DNA of 55,015 nucleotides from Flavobacteriales bacterium (GTDB lineage: Bacteria; Bacteroidota; Bacteroidia; Flavobacteriales_E; Vicingaceae), in contig PALM01000007.1 of NCBI GenBank assembly GCA_002706365.1, forward strand, positions 1 through 55,015. The letters are read 5' to 3'. The notes under the pieces are model-generated. The model searched no databases. It saw nothing but the letters and a program-made list of their open reading frames with translations, and had not been told where the DNA came from. This document shows, in pieces, positions 1-8,007 of the stretch; the first letter of the stretch is position 1, and each line of letters starts with the position of its first letter. The translations under genes were made by a program, and so were the position numbers.

Positions 1-478
1 AACTCTTCCGAATAACGACGATGTTTTCGTAAAGTCCTGATGTTTGTTTTCATGTTGATCACATTTAAAAGTGGTCAACCTATTTCAGGCACGGACAGAG
101 GGAGAATGGATGTGAAATATGATATGTGAAAGTTTTGCAGCCTTGAGGAACTAGTTGCAATTTATTTCTGGCTTGCGGTTTCAGGATTTTTAAGAAGTTC
201 AACCGCGCTAGTCATAGCGAACATGCCTACCGGCAGGCACAGCGAAATTTCTTTCCAAAATGTCAATACTCAATCTCCGGATTCCGGTCTCTTTCAAGCT
301 ATTGCACAAGGGTTCTCGAAGGTTTCCTGCCTTAGGCAGGCAGGCGCTAAGGTTCACAAAGAGTAGAATTATCAATCCTTGAGAACCTTCGAGAGCGCGC
401 AGCGCCATCGCGAGCCTTTGTGACACAGCTAAAAACCAACTTTAGGCACTCTAGTTGCACTCTAGCTGCACTTCCAAC
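1..478. repeat. Intergenic region with dispersed repeats
   Basis: No credible gene is visible. The stretch is made of short repeat modules found elsewhere in the window. Bases 291-359 resemble 35750-35818: both begin TTCAAGCTATT, continue with CAAGGGTTCTCGAAGG and CCTGCC, and end in GGTTCAC. A CCTGCC/GGCAGG palindromic motif lies at 328-341. Bases 449-476 carry two units of a CTCTAGnTGCA repeat that reappears at 1427-1465. A small reading frame on the minus strand at 208-426 consists of this repeat material and is not called. Confidence 0.6.
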
Positions 479-1285
479 TTAATTCGTCTTAAAGATCTCC
501 ACCCCTCTATCACTGTGCATATAGAATCGACCTTTCTCTTTTCTAGCACCGTAAACTTCTTTTGCTTGTAGACTATCGCAATCACTTTCAAGCTCCAATA
601 GTCGATAATTGCAGTAATTCCCATCTTCTACATAAGAGATGATACCTTCTAACATTTGCAATTGGTTAAGGCCTAGAATAGGAAGTTTTCTCAAATAGGT
701 TCCGAAATTATCGAAGACATAGATCCCCATGCTGGGTTCATTGAGATAGAGTTTGTTGTTGTATTGTATCATGTAGTTTGGCTCCAGTCTTTTGCCAAAC
801 CATTGAATGAAGTTTACCGTTTCATTAGTCTTTCTGAAGTTGGCATCTAGCTTCAAGACTTTTTGCTTCAGCTGATCAAAGACCCAAAAGCCTTTTTCTT
901 GCGAAAGGCAAACCAAAGTGGCTTGATCAAAACCGAGCTCCTGCATATCTCTTGCCGGACCATTTTCACTGAGGTAGTTATCGAGGTACAAGACCACATT
1001 GTAATCTTTGAAAAAAACGAGAAGCTTGTAAGGGTCTGTGCAATCGAGGAATTCGATCTTGCCATATCTCTTGGTGTTGAATGCGCGAAGGGAATCCCCG
1101 TTCCTATCGTACATCCAGATATCATTGTTCTTCACAATATAGAGATTGCCCAATCTATCTGTGCTAATAAAATCAGCCTCTTTATTCAGCTTCTTTACCG
1201 GCTTATTCAAAACCGCCTCAGCGATATCCTGGCTGTAGGAGGATGCTGATATCAATAGAACTAATATGGAAAGAATAAGCTTCAT
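479..1285 (-). CDS. Secreted beta-propeller-like protein of unknown function
   Basis: A 268-residue protein starting with a Sec signal peptide (charged MK, hydrophobic residues 3-15, likely cleavage after SYS before Gln19). The mature part shows recurring short units in which an aromatic/glycine turn precedes a strand (for example LGNLYIVKNNDIWMYDRNGD and GIYVFDNFGTYLRKLP). This suggests NHL/6-bladed propeller blades, but no catalytic motif is visible. It is probably periplasmic or surface exposed. It is followed by repeat-rich DNA and lies downstream of the GH3 gene on the same strand, with a 170-base gap. The fold is inferred from pattern only; the function is unknown. Confidence 0.75.
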   Translation of the reverse strand: MKLILSILVLLISASSYSQDIAEAVLNKPVKKLNKEADFISTDRLGNLYIVKNNDIWMYDRNGDSLRAFNTKRYGKIEFLDCTDPYKLLVFFKDYNVVLYLDNYLSENGPARDMQELGFDQATLVCLSQEKGFWVFDQLKQKVLKLDANFRKTNETVNFIQWFGKRLEPNYMIQYNNKLYLNEPSMGIYVFDNFGTYLRKLPILGLNQLQMLEGIISYVEDGNYCNYRLLELESDCDSLQAKEVYGARKEKGRFYMHSDRGVEIFKTN

Positions 1286-1455
1286 TGTTAATATCTATCA
1301 CTAGGATTAGTTAGAGTCCGTCCTTCGGCTGCGCTCAGGAACCGAGGTTCGAGTCCGGCATTTCAACTTCAAATCTCTTTCACATTTCATATTTCACATC
1401 TCACATTTCATATTTGGCCAAACTCTAGTGCATTCTAGTGCACTCTAGCTGCACT
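1286..1455. repeat. Intergenic repeats: 50-bp hairpin module and CTCTAG units
   Basis: Bases 1315-1364 are one of three near-identical copies of a module of about 50 bp (TCCTTCGGCTGCGCTCAGGA followed by ACCGAGG and GAGTCCGG); the others are at 14536-14588 (inverted) and 34783-34836 (inside a gene). Bases 1378-1415 are a TTTCACATTTCATAT-type simple repeat, matched in opposite orientation near 108-131. Bases 1424-1465 hold four imperfect units of CTCTAGnTGCA that run into the stop codon of the upstream GH3 gene. Confidence 0.7.
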
Positions 1456-2976
1456 CTAGCGCACTTCCACCTCGTTCAAACGCAGGATCGCCTCTAAATA
1501 TTCCCTCGAATTGCTTAAGCGAGGCACTTTGTTTTGTCCGCCCAGTTTATCTCGACTCTTCATCCAGTTGTAAAAGCTTCCTCTTGGCATTTTATGTATC
1601 AAGGGAAATTCCAAAGCCATATTCCCTTTTCTTTTGGCATCGTAATCTGAATTGATCTCTCTTAAACGATTATCCATTTCCACGCCAAACTCTTCAAAAC
1701 TGTCGGGCTCTTTTTTGAATTCGATCAACCATTCATGTCTTCCGGCTTCTTTATTCGTAAGGTAGACCGGGGCAGCCGTGTATTCTTCAATAACTGCTCC
1801 TGTTTTTAGGCAAGCGTGTTTAAGCGCTTGTTCGGCATTATCGATGATCACTTCTTCTCCAAAGGCATTCATGAAATGCTTGGTTCTGCCACTTACTTTT
1901 ACCCTAAACGGATCTATTGAAGTGAATTGAATGGTATCGCCAATCTTATATCTCCACAATCCGGCATTGGTTGATATCAATAAGGCGTAATTCGTTTCAA
2001 GCTGTACTTCTTCCAATCCCACAGTCCTTGGGTGTTCTTTATCCCATTCACTCATTGGAATAAACTCATAATAGATTCCGTAGTCGAGCATTAGGATCAA
2101 TTCTCCGGGATGGTCGGGATCTTCGATTCCAAAGAAACCTTCAGAGGCATTGTAGGTTTCTAGATAGTTCATTTTACCCGAGATTATTGCCTCGAATTGC
2201 GGTTTGTAAGGAGTAAAGGCCACACCTCCGTGGAAGAAAACTTCTAGGTTTGGCCAAATCTCTTTGATATCGGTCTTTTGATACTTTTCAAGGATCTTGT
2301 TGATCAAGATCAGGTTCCAAGAGGGCACTCCGGAAATGCTGGTTACATTTTCCTTGGAGCATATCTCGGCCATCTTTTCAAGTTTTTCCTCAAAATCCTC
2401 CATCAATGCCGTTTGCCTATCGGGCGTTCTTCTGATCTCGGCCCAAAAGGGAAGGTTCTTGATGATAATAGAGGAGAGGTCGCCATGATAAGTGTTGTTA
2501 TCTGGATCAATGGTCTGGGAGCTTCCTCCCATCATCAATGTTCTTCCGGTGAATACCTCGCTATCTTCTGTGTGTGAGCAGTAGATAGATAACATATCCT
2601 TACCTCCTTTGTAGTGACATTCTTCCAATGCTTCTTTACTCACCGGGATGAATTTACTGCGATTGCTGGTTGTTCCTGATGATTTAGCAAACCATTTGAT
2701 CTCTGTGGGCCAAAGCAGATTCTGCTCACCCTTCATGATGCGATCTACATAGGGTTTTAAATCGTTGTATGATTGAACTGGAACCTGCTCCTTAAAGTCA
2801 TTGCCATTCTTGATATCGGCAAAACCATACTTCATTCCGAATTCGGTGTCTTGAGCGCTATTGATCAACTCATTGAACCATTCGTTTTGAACTTCTTGAG
2901 GATATTTAAGGAAGAGTTCAATCTGGTGAATTCGTTTTTTCATCCACCAAGAGAAGAGCTTATTGAGAATTGGCAT
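1456..2976 (-). CDS. GH3-superfamily acyl-adenylate/amido synthetase-like protein
   Basis: A 506-residue protein of the GH3 family, relatives of plant acyl-acid amido synthetases in the ANL adenylating superfamily. The ATP-binding motif SSGTTS is at residues 99-104, followed by KFIPVS. A second GH3 landmark, the YNASEGFFGI segment, lies mid-protein, and the GLWRYKIGD and GR-KHFMNAFGEE segments belong to the adenylating core. Length fits bacterial members. Substrate and physiological role in Bacteroidota are not established. It lies 100 bases downstream of sppA, beyond an apparent terminator, so it probably has its own promoter. Its stop codon falls inside the CTCTAG repeat array. Confidence 0.88.
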   Translation of the reverse strand: MPILNKLFSWWMKKRIHQIELFLKYPQEVQNEWFNELINSAQDTEFGMKYGFADIKNGNDFKEQVPVQSYNDLKPYVDRIMKGEQNLLWPTEIKWFAKSSGTTSNRSKFIPVSKEALEECHYKGGKDMLSIYCSHTEDSEVFTGRTLMMGGSSQTIDPDNNTYHGDLSSIIIKNLPFWAEIRRTPDRQTALMEDFEEKLEKMAEICSKENVTSISGVPSWNLILINKILEKYQKTDIKEIWPNLEVFFHGGVAFTPYKPQFEAIISGKMNYLETYNASEGFFGIEDPDHPGELILMLDYGIYYEFIPMSEWDKEHPRTVGLEEVQLETNYALLISTNAGLWRYKIGDTIQFTSIDPFRVKVSGRTKHFMNAFGEEVIIDNAEQALKHACLKTGAVIEEYTAAPVYLTNKEAGRHEWLIEFKKEPDSFEEFGVEMDNRLREINSDYDAKRKGNMALEFPLIHKMPRGSFYNWMKSRDKLGGQNKVPRLSNSREYLEAILRLNEVEVR

Positions 2977-3009
2977 AGTTTAGTTTCTGGAGGATTAAAA
3001 TTAATTGAA

Positions 3010-3046
3010 AAAATAAAAGCCCTGAAATGATAATTCAATTCAGGGC
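3010..3046 (-). terminator. Intrinsic terminator of sppA
   Basis: Reading the minus strand, GCCCTGAA (3046-3039) pairs with TTCAGGGC (3026-3019), an 8-bp stem with a 12-base loop, followed by a T-rich tract (3018-3005). It sits just after the sppA stop and before GH3. Confidence 0.7.
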
Positions 3047-3076
3047 CCAATTAATTTAATTGTCTTCTTCTTTCGT

Positions 3077-4951
3077 TTAGTTGAAGATGATGTCAACTGG
3101 CAATCGGGTGTAGATACCCTCTGATTCGAAAGCTTGTTCTAGCGTTCTGTAATACTTTTCGGCTTTAGTGGCCATAGGGAAATTGAAGATCTTGAGATAA
3201 GACTGATTAGCCAATTGCTGCATAAGCTTCATCATTGGATCTTCTTTTTCTGGCAGCTCTTTCAATTTGTATTTCTCTACTTCAGCCAATTCAGCAGCTG
3301 AAGCAATTGCAGATTCCAGTCCGCCAATTTCATCTACCAAACCGATCTCAATCGCATCCATTCCGCTCCATACTCTTCCCTGGCCAATGCTATCCACATT
3401 CGCCTGGCTCATGCCTCGGCCATTGGCTACCTTAGATGTGAAATCGTCGTAGATTTCCTCTATCATTGTTTTAACTGCCACTCTTTCTGTATTGCTAAGT
3501 GGTCTGAAAGGAGTTAATCCATCGGAATTTATATTGGTATTGACTTCATCAGTATAGATTCCCAATTTATTATTCAGCATTCCCTGCATATTCGGAATTA
3601 CACCAAATACGCCAATCGATCCTGTAATTGTAGATTCTTCTGCGTAGATCTTATTGGCTCCACAAGAAATGTAGTAACCACCAGATGCTGCAAGATCACC
3701 CATAGAAACTACAAGTGGCTTTTCTGCTTTAGCCAGCATGGTTTCTCTCCAGATCACATCAGAAGCCAAGGCAGAGCCTCCTGGAGAATTAACTCGAAGC
3801 ACGATGGCTTTTACTTCCTCATCTTTTCTGGCTTTTCTGATCGCTTCTGCTATCGTCTCAGAACCCATTCTTCCATCATTGCTTTTTCCGCTAACGATCT
3901 CACCCTCGGCAAAAATCACAGCGATCTTGTTCTTGCTTCTTCTGATCTCTCTCACTAGCTCCATATCTTCCCCTTTGGCATACTTCAGTTTATTGAGTTC
4001 AGTTAGGGTAAGAAGATTTAAGTTCTTACTAGAGCCCTTACTTTCCTTAACAACATCAGTTGAGTCCGAGTCCGAATTTTCTGATTTCTGATTTCCGATT
4101 TCAGATTTTGACAGGCTTCCTTTCGCTCTCAACAGCTCCTTCACTTCATCTTCATATAAGAGATCATCCACAAAGCCAAATGCCAAGGCATCATCTGCAG
4201 TGCGAATTAAAAGACTGTCGGCAATTCGATTCAATTCAGCTTTTTCGATCTTTCTTGCGCTCGAGATCTCTTCTAACTGACTAGCCCATATACCATCGAT
4301 AAGTTTTCTCAATTGAGCTTCATTTTCCGGACTCATATCATTCCTTACAAAGGGTTCAATGGCGCTTTTGAACTTTCCATGACGAATCACTTGCATATCA
4401 ATGTCCAATCGGCCTAAAGCATCTTTAAAGAACATCAATTGAGCAGACAGACCTTTAAAAGTCATTCCACCGGCTGGGTTCAAATAGATCTCATCGGCAA
4501 CTGAGCAGAGGTAATATTCATTTTGCCCGTAATCCTCATTATAGGCTACAATGAATTTGCCGCTCTCTTTGAATTCTGCTAGGGCGCGACGAATAGCTTG
4601 GGTGCTCGACATATTTGCGCGAAGACTTTGAATATCTAGATAGATGCCGTCAATTCTCTCATCCTTGCTCGCTTTTTCGATATTTTCGATGATCTTGCTA
4701 AGACTAAGCGGAGATTCATCTTCCAAAGTGGCGAAGTTGAAAGTCTCGAAGGGATTGTCGGACGGACGGTCCTTGATCTGGCGATTTAACTTCAAATGAA
4801 GAATGCTACCTTCTTTTATAGAAGGTTCTTTTTGGTCGTTTGCGCTCGAGGCTATGCCTGCAATAATTCCTCCTCCAATCATGAAAAGGATGATAAGACT
4901 CAGAAAAAAGCCAATTATGGTGGCAAACATGATTTTGAAAAACTGTCTCAT
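3077..4951 (-). CDS. sppA: Signal peptide peptidase SppA, 67 kDa type
   Basis: A 624-residue inner-membrane serine protease that degrades leftover signal peptides. One N-terminal membrane segment (about residues 8-32) is followed by two tandem ClpP-fold S49 domains, the long SppA architecture. Predicted catalytic residues are Lys195 in GKFKSAIEP of the first domain and Ser423 in AASGGYY of the second, matching the Lys/Ser dyad of E. coli SppA. Between the domains is a low-complexity linker at about 280-310, with KSEIGNQKSE at 282-291 and then a Ser/Asp run. That linker is encoded by a dispersed repeat that also occurs in two unrelated genes here. The gene is divergent from folK. Confidence 0.95.
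   Translation of the reverse strand: MRQFFKIMFATIIGFFLSLIILFMIGGGIIAGIASSANDQKEPSIKEGSILHLKLNRQIKDRPSDNPFETFNFATLEDESPLSLSKIIENIEKASKDERIDGIYLDIQSLRANMSSTQAIRRALAEFKESGKFIVAYNEDYGQNEYYLCSVADEIYLNPAGGMTFKGLSAQLMFFKDALGRLDIDMQVIRHGKFKSAIEPFVRNDMSPENEAQLRKLIDGIWASQLEEISSARKIEKAELNRIADSLLIRTADDALAFGFVDDLLYEDEVKELLRAKGSLSKSEIGNQKSENSDSDSTDVVKESKGSSKNLNLLTLTELNKLKYAKGEDMELVREIRRSKNKIAVIFAEGEIVSGKSNDGRMGSETIAEAIRKARKDEEVKAIVLRVNSPGGSALASDVIWRETMLAKAEKPLVVSMGDLAASGGYYISCGANKIYAEESTITGSIGVFGVIPNMQGMLNNKLGIYTDEVNTNINSDGLTPFRPLSNTERVAVKTMIEEIYDDFTSKVANGRGMSQANVDSIGQGRVWSGMDAIEIGLVDEIGGLESAIASAAELAEVEKYKLKELPEKEDPMMKLMQQLANQSYLKIFNFPMATKAEKYYRTLEQAFESEGIYTRLPVDIIFN
4076..4108 (-). repeat. KSEIGNQK-encoding dispersed repeat inside sppA
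   Basis: On the coding strand this reads AAATCTGAAATCGGAAATCA and continues as GAAATCAGAA, encoding residues 282-291 of SppA in the inter-domain linker. Near-identical DNA in the same frame lies at 34852-34885 and 53172-53197. Confidence 0.8.
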
Positions 4952-5036
4952 ATCTATATGGTACTAATGGTATTCTAAAATGTAGTTGATCGGTATTGCT
5001 TCCGCTTTATCTTAATTTGGTACCGACAATGCTACG

Positions 5037-5044
5037 CAAATTTA
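5037..5044 (-). promoter_or_regulatory. Candidate -7 element upstream of sppA
   Basis: The minus strand reads TAAATTTG, an exact match to the Bacteroidota -7 consensus TAnnTTTG, giving a predicted leader of about 80 bases before sppA. No TTG lies at the usual -33 spacing, so support is modest. Confidence 0.35.
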
Positions 5045-5110
5045 AAACAGAGGAATGGCTATTCAGTTTAGATTTACAGCAATGGTAATTCAATAGGATA
5101 ATTGGGATAG

Positions 5111-5614
5111 ATGGCTGATATATACCTTTCATTAGGCTCAAATCTAGGTGATAGAATGCAGAACCTAGCACAGGCGATCGAAAAACTTGAAGAAATGGGT
5201 GCTCGTATCGTATCCAAATCATCGATTTATGAAACTGAAGGATGGGGCAATTCGGATCTAAACGACTTTTTGAACATGGCAATTCATCTTCAGCAGGATA
5301 TAGAAGCCGAAAAATTTCTTAAAAATTCTAAAAAAATTGAGGCTGAAATGGGTCGTGATATCCATCAAAAAGCAAAAGAGAATGAATTGGAATATTCGAA
5401 TAGAATGATCGATATTGATATTTTATACTACAATAATGAGCGAATTGATAGTGAGGAACTTAAAGTGCCTCATCCTCGCCTTCAAGATCGTCGCTTTGTA
5501 TTGCAACCCCTGCTTGAGATTGCTCCAAATTTCATTCATCCGATACTCGGAAAAAGTAATCAAGACTTATTAACATCCTGTAACGACCTAAACAAAGTTC
5601 ATTTACATTCGTAA
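5111..5614 (+). CDS. folK: 2-amino-4-hydroxy-6-hydroxymethyldihydropteridine pyrophosphokinase
   Basis: A 167-residue HPPK, which transfers pyrophosphate from ATP to 6-hydroxymethyl-dihydropterin in folate synthesis. It shows the N-terminal YLSLGSNLGDR motif, the SSIYETEGWG substrate loop, the metal/ATP signature RMIDIDILYY and VPHPRLQDRRFVLQPL. Length is normal for stand-alone HPPK. The first ATG gives a full N-terminus. It is divergent from sppA; the sppA-folK neighbourhood is, from memory, common in Bacteroidota. A small hairpin (ATTCG-taag-CGAAT, 5607-5620) overlaps its stop codon. Confidence 0.96.
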   Translation: MADIYLSLGSNLGDRMQNLAQAIEKLEEMGARIVSKSSIYETEGWGNSDLNDFLNMAIHLQQDIEAEKFLKNSKKIEAEMGRDIHQKAKENELEYSNRMIDIDILYYNNERIDSEELKVPHPRLQDRRFVLQPLLEIAPNFIHPILGKSNQDLLTSCNDLNKVHLHS

Positions 5615-5760
5615 GCGAATTTTCACGACAAGCTTATTCGTGACTCAAATTGGTTAACTCTTTTTGCTTTCCCCTAAAGACGGTGCTTTTTTGTGTGAAT
5701 TAACATATTTAACTAATATTGCAGGATTAACTAATTAAACCTGTTAGATTTAAAACCAAG

Positions 5761-7482
5761 ATGAAAAAACAGAACTTAAGATCATACGCTTTGATCGCGG
5801 TTGCAGCAGCTACCACTATAGCTTGTAACCCATTGAACAATATGACTAAAAAGGCTGAGGAGGTATCTTACTCAGTTACTCCTGATCCGCTAGAAATGCA
5901 TGCGGATAGTATAGAGATCAGTATTTCCGGGACAATCCCACCAAAATTCTTCAATAAGAAGGTTTCTGTGGATGTTACTCCTGTTTTAAACTATCAGGAC
6001 CAAGAAACTTCATTTAGCAAGATCACTCTTGTTGGTGAGGATTCAGAAGTAGAGGGAATAAAGATTGCATACGAAGCAGGAGGAAACTTCTCGCACGTAA
6101 CTAAGATTGCATACCAAGATGGTATGGAGCAAGCAGTATTGAATGCTGTAGCTGTTGGATCTTATAAAGGAAAAGAAGTTGCATTTGACCCAGTTCAAAT
6201 TGCAACTGGAACTGTTGTTACTCCTATGTGGGTTGAAGACGATTACGTTTTCGCTCTTGGAAAAGACAATTTCCAAAAGACTTATCCTAAATCAAATTCA
6301 GCTGAGATCAATTATTTGGTAAACAGTTCATCTGTTCGTTCTTCTGAATTGAGAGATGAGGATATGAAAGCATTGAGCGATTGGATCAAAGAGAACGCTG
6401 ATCACCCAATGTTCGCATTCAAAGGTGGTGAAGTTGTAGCTTACGCTTCTCCTGAAGGTGAACTAAGCATCAATGAGAACCTTGCAGGCGATAGAGCTAA
6501 GTCTGGTTCTGCTGCTGTTCGCAATATCTTGAGAAGAGCTGGTGAGAAAGACGCTAGTGGAAATGAATTCTTCCAATTGTCACCAAAAGGTGAAGACTGG
6601 GATGGTTTCAAGAAAGCTATGCAAGCTTCTGATATCAAGGACAAAGATTTGATCTTGAGAGTTCTTGAGATGTACGAAGACAAAGCGAAGAGAGAAGAGG
6701 AGATCAGAAACCTAGCTGAGACTTTCGAAGTATTGAAAGAAGAGATCCTTCCTTCATTGAGAAGATCTGTGATCACTGTGAACGGTGAGATGACTAGTTT
6801 CTCTGATGAGAAGATCCAAGAATTCTCTAAAACTAATCCTGATACACTTTCTTCAGAAGAGTTGCTTTATGCTGCTACTATGACAGATGATATGGATGAG
6901 AAGTTGAGAATCTACAAGAAGTTCGCTGAGCTTTTCCCAGAAGATTGGAGAGGACCAAACAACGTTGGATACATCATGGCTCTTAACGGAGATATGGATG
7001 GAGCAAAAGCTGAGTTCGACAAAGCTGCTCAGATCGATCCAGAGAATGGAGTGATCCTTAACAATATGGGTGTTTATGCTCAGTCTACTGGAGATATGGA
7101 GAAAGCTATGGAACACTATCAGAAGTCTGGTACTTCTGAAGCTGGAGCTAATGCTGGAGCAATCTACATCAACAGAGGTGAGTATGCTCAAGCTGTGAAC
7201 AGTTTCGGTTCTATGAAGTCATTCAACTCTGCTTTGGCTAAGACATTGAACGGAGATTACGCAGATGCGCTTACAGTAATTGATGAGTCTCCTACTGCTG
7301 AAGAAGCTAAGAGTCACTATCTTAAAGCTATCATCGGTGCAAGACAAGGCGATAAGAATGCTGCTATCACTAGCTTGAAAGCTGCTATCGCTGCCGACTC
7401 TTCATTGAAAGACAAAGCTAAAACTGATGCTGAATTCACCGCATACTTCGACGATGCTGAATTCCAAGCTGCAGTTAACTAA
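5761..7482 (+). CDS. Lipoprotein with OmpA-like segment and TPR repeats
   Basis: A 573-residue predicted lipoprotein: signal peptide with lipobox ending at Cys22 (TIAC). Residues 40-200 form a beta-rich domain (PDPLEMHADSIEISISGTIP onwards). Residues about 200-260 contain VAYASPEGELSINENLAGDRA, which matches the peptidoglycan-contacting part of OmpA-like domains of Bacteroidota surface proteins. From about 355 to the end there are several TPR-like helical pairs (for example NNVGYIMALNGDMDGAKAEFDKAAQIDPENG). Codon use is strongly uniform (GCT, GTT, AGA, GAG, AAG), suggesting high expression. It probably sits at the periplasmic face of the outer membrane. The order OmpA-like then TPR is unusual. 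Exact function unknown; it is not a recognisable PorE or SprE/PorW. Confidence 0.8.
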   Translation: MKKQNLRSYALIAVAAATTIACNPLNNMTKKAEEVSYSVTPDPLEMHADSIEISISGTIPPKFFNKKVSVDVTPVLNYQDQETSFSKITLVGEDSEVEGIKIAYEAGGNFSHVTKIAYQDGMEQAVLNAVAVGSYKGKEVAFDPVQIATGTVVTPMWVEDDYVFALGKDNFQKTYPKSNSAEINYLVNSSSVRSSELRDEDMKALSDWIKENADHPMFAFKGGEVVAYASPEGELSINENLAGDRAKSGSAAVRNILRRAGEKDASGNEFFQLSPKGEDWDGFKKAMQASDIKDKDLILRVLEMYEDKAKREEEIRNLAETFEVLKEEILPSLRRSVITVNGEMTSFSDEKIQEFSKTNPDTLSSEELLYAATMTDDMDEKLRIYKKFAELFPEDWRGPNNVGYIMALNGDMDGAKAEFDKAAQIDPENGVILNNMGVYAQSTGDMEKAMEHYQKSGTSEAGANAGAIYINRGEYAQAVNSFGSMKSFNSALAKTLNGDYADALTVIDESPTAEEAKSHYLKAIIGARQGDKNAAITSLKAAIAADSSLKDKAKTDAEFTAYFDDAEFQAAVN

Positions 7483-7502
7483 CAGGAAATATTAAGTTCT
7501 AA

Positions 7503-7540
7503 AAGAACCCGAGGTGGAGAAATCTGCTTCGGGTTTTTTT
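7503..7540 (+). terminator. Intrinsic terminator after the OmpA/TPR lipoprotein
   Basis: AACCCGAGG (7506-7514) pairs with CTTCGGGTT (7527-7535), 9 bp with one G-T pair and a 12-base loop, followed by TTTTT to 7540. It lies 24 bases after the stop codon. Confidence 0.85.
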
Positions 7541-8007
7541 ATGCCTCACGGCAGTTCGGAGCCTGGAGGATGGAGTAAGGATTTTAGGGTAGAGTTATTG
7601 ACGCCTTTCTCTCGATACAATCCCATTAGCTGCACCTTGATTCCGATGAAATCGGAATAGAACCGAGGCATACGGGATTACTCGAGAAGCGGCTTGGTTT
7701 TTAGGACTGATATGTCACTGTGACCTTTGTGCTAAGCGAAGCGCCTTTGCGAAGCCCCGTCCCTCGATACAATTCCGCGTAGCGGAATCACTCGGGAACC
7801 ATCGGGGCTTTTGTGGTAAAAAAGAAAGATGACTAGAACAAGAATTATGATTATTTTTCAAATGCTATCTAATCTATAAAATCTAAGCTCTTAAAGAAAA
7901 TCCGCTTTAACCACGAAGTACACAAAGCTTTATCACTAAGGGCACAATGGATTTTTATTTGAAAATATAACCGTCTAGTTTCTAGACTCTAGATTCTAAG
8001 CTCTCTC
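7541..8007. repeat. Intergenic region with two hairpin repeats and simple-repeat families
   Basis: No gene is seen. Bases 7611-7686 and 7752-7811 are two copies of a hairpin-forming repeat (third copy at 35930-36008). The first runs from CTCGATACAATCCCAT to GGGATTACTCGAG with an inner ATTCCGAT/ATCGGAAT stem. The second has AAGCCCCG/CGGGGCTT outside and ATTCCGC/GCGGAAT inside. Bases 7909-7930 are of the CCACGAAGTACACAAAG type and 7969-8000 of the TCTAGACTCTAGA type, both seen again in other gaps. No terminator for leuS was recognised here. Confidence 0.7.

Noticed and set aside
208-426. Minus-strand reading frame of 72 residues
   Set aside because: It is made of dispersed-repeat DNA with palindromes, has no domain pattern, and its peptide phrases match translated repeats elsewhere.
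863-1249. Plus-strand 128-residue frame opposite the beta-propeller gene
   Set aside because: Shadow of the minus-strand gene, which has a clear signal peptide and coherent protein pattern.
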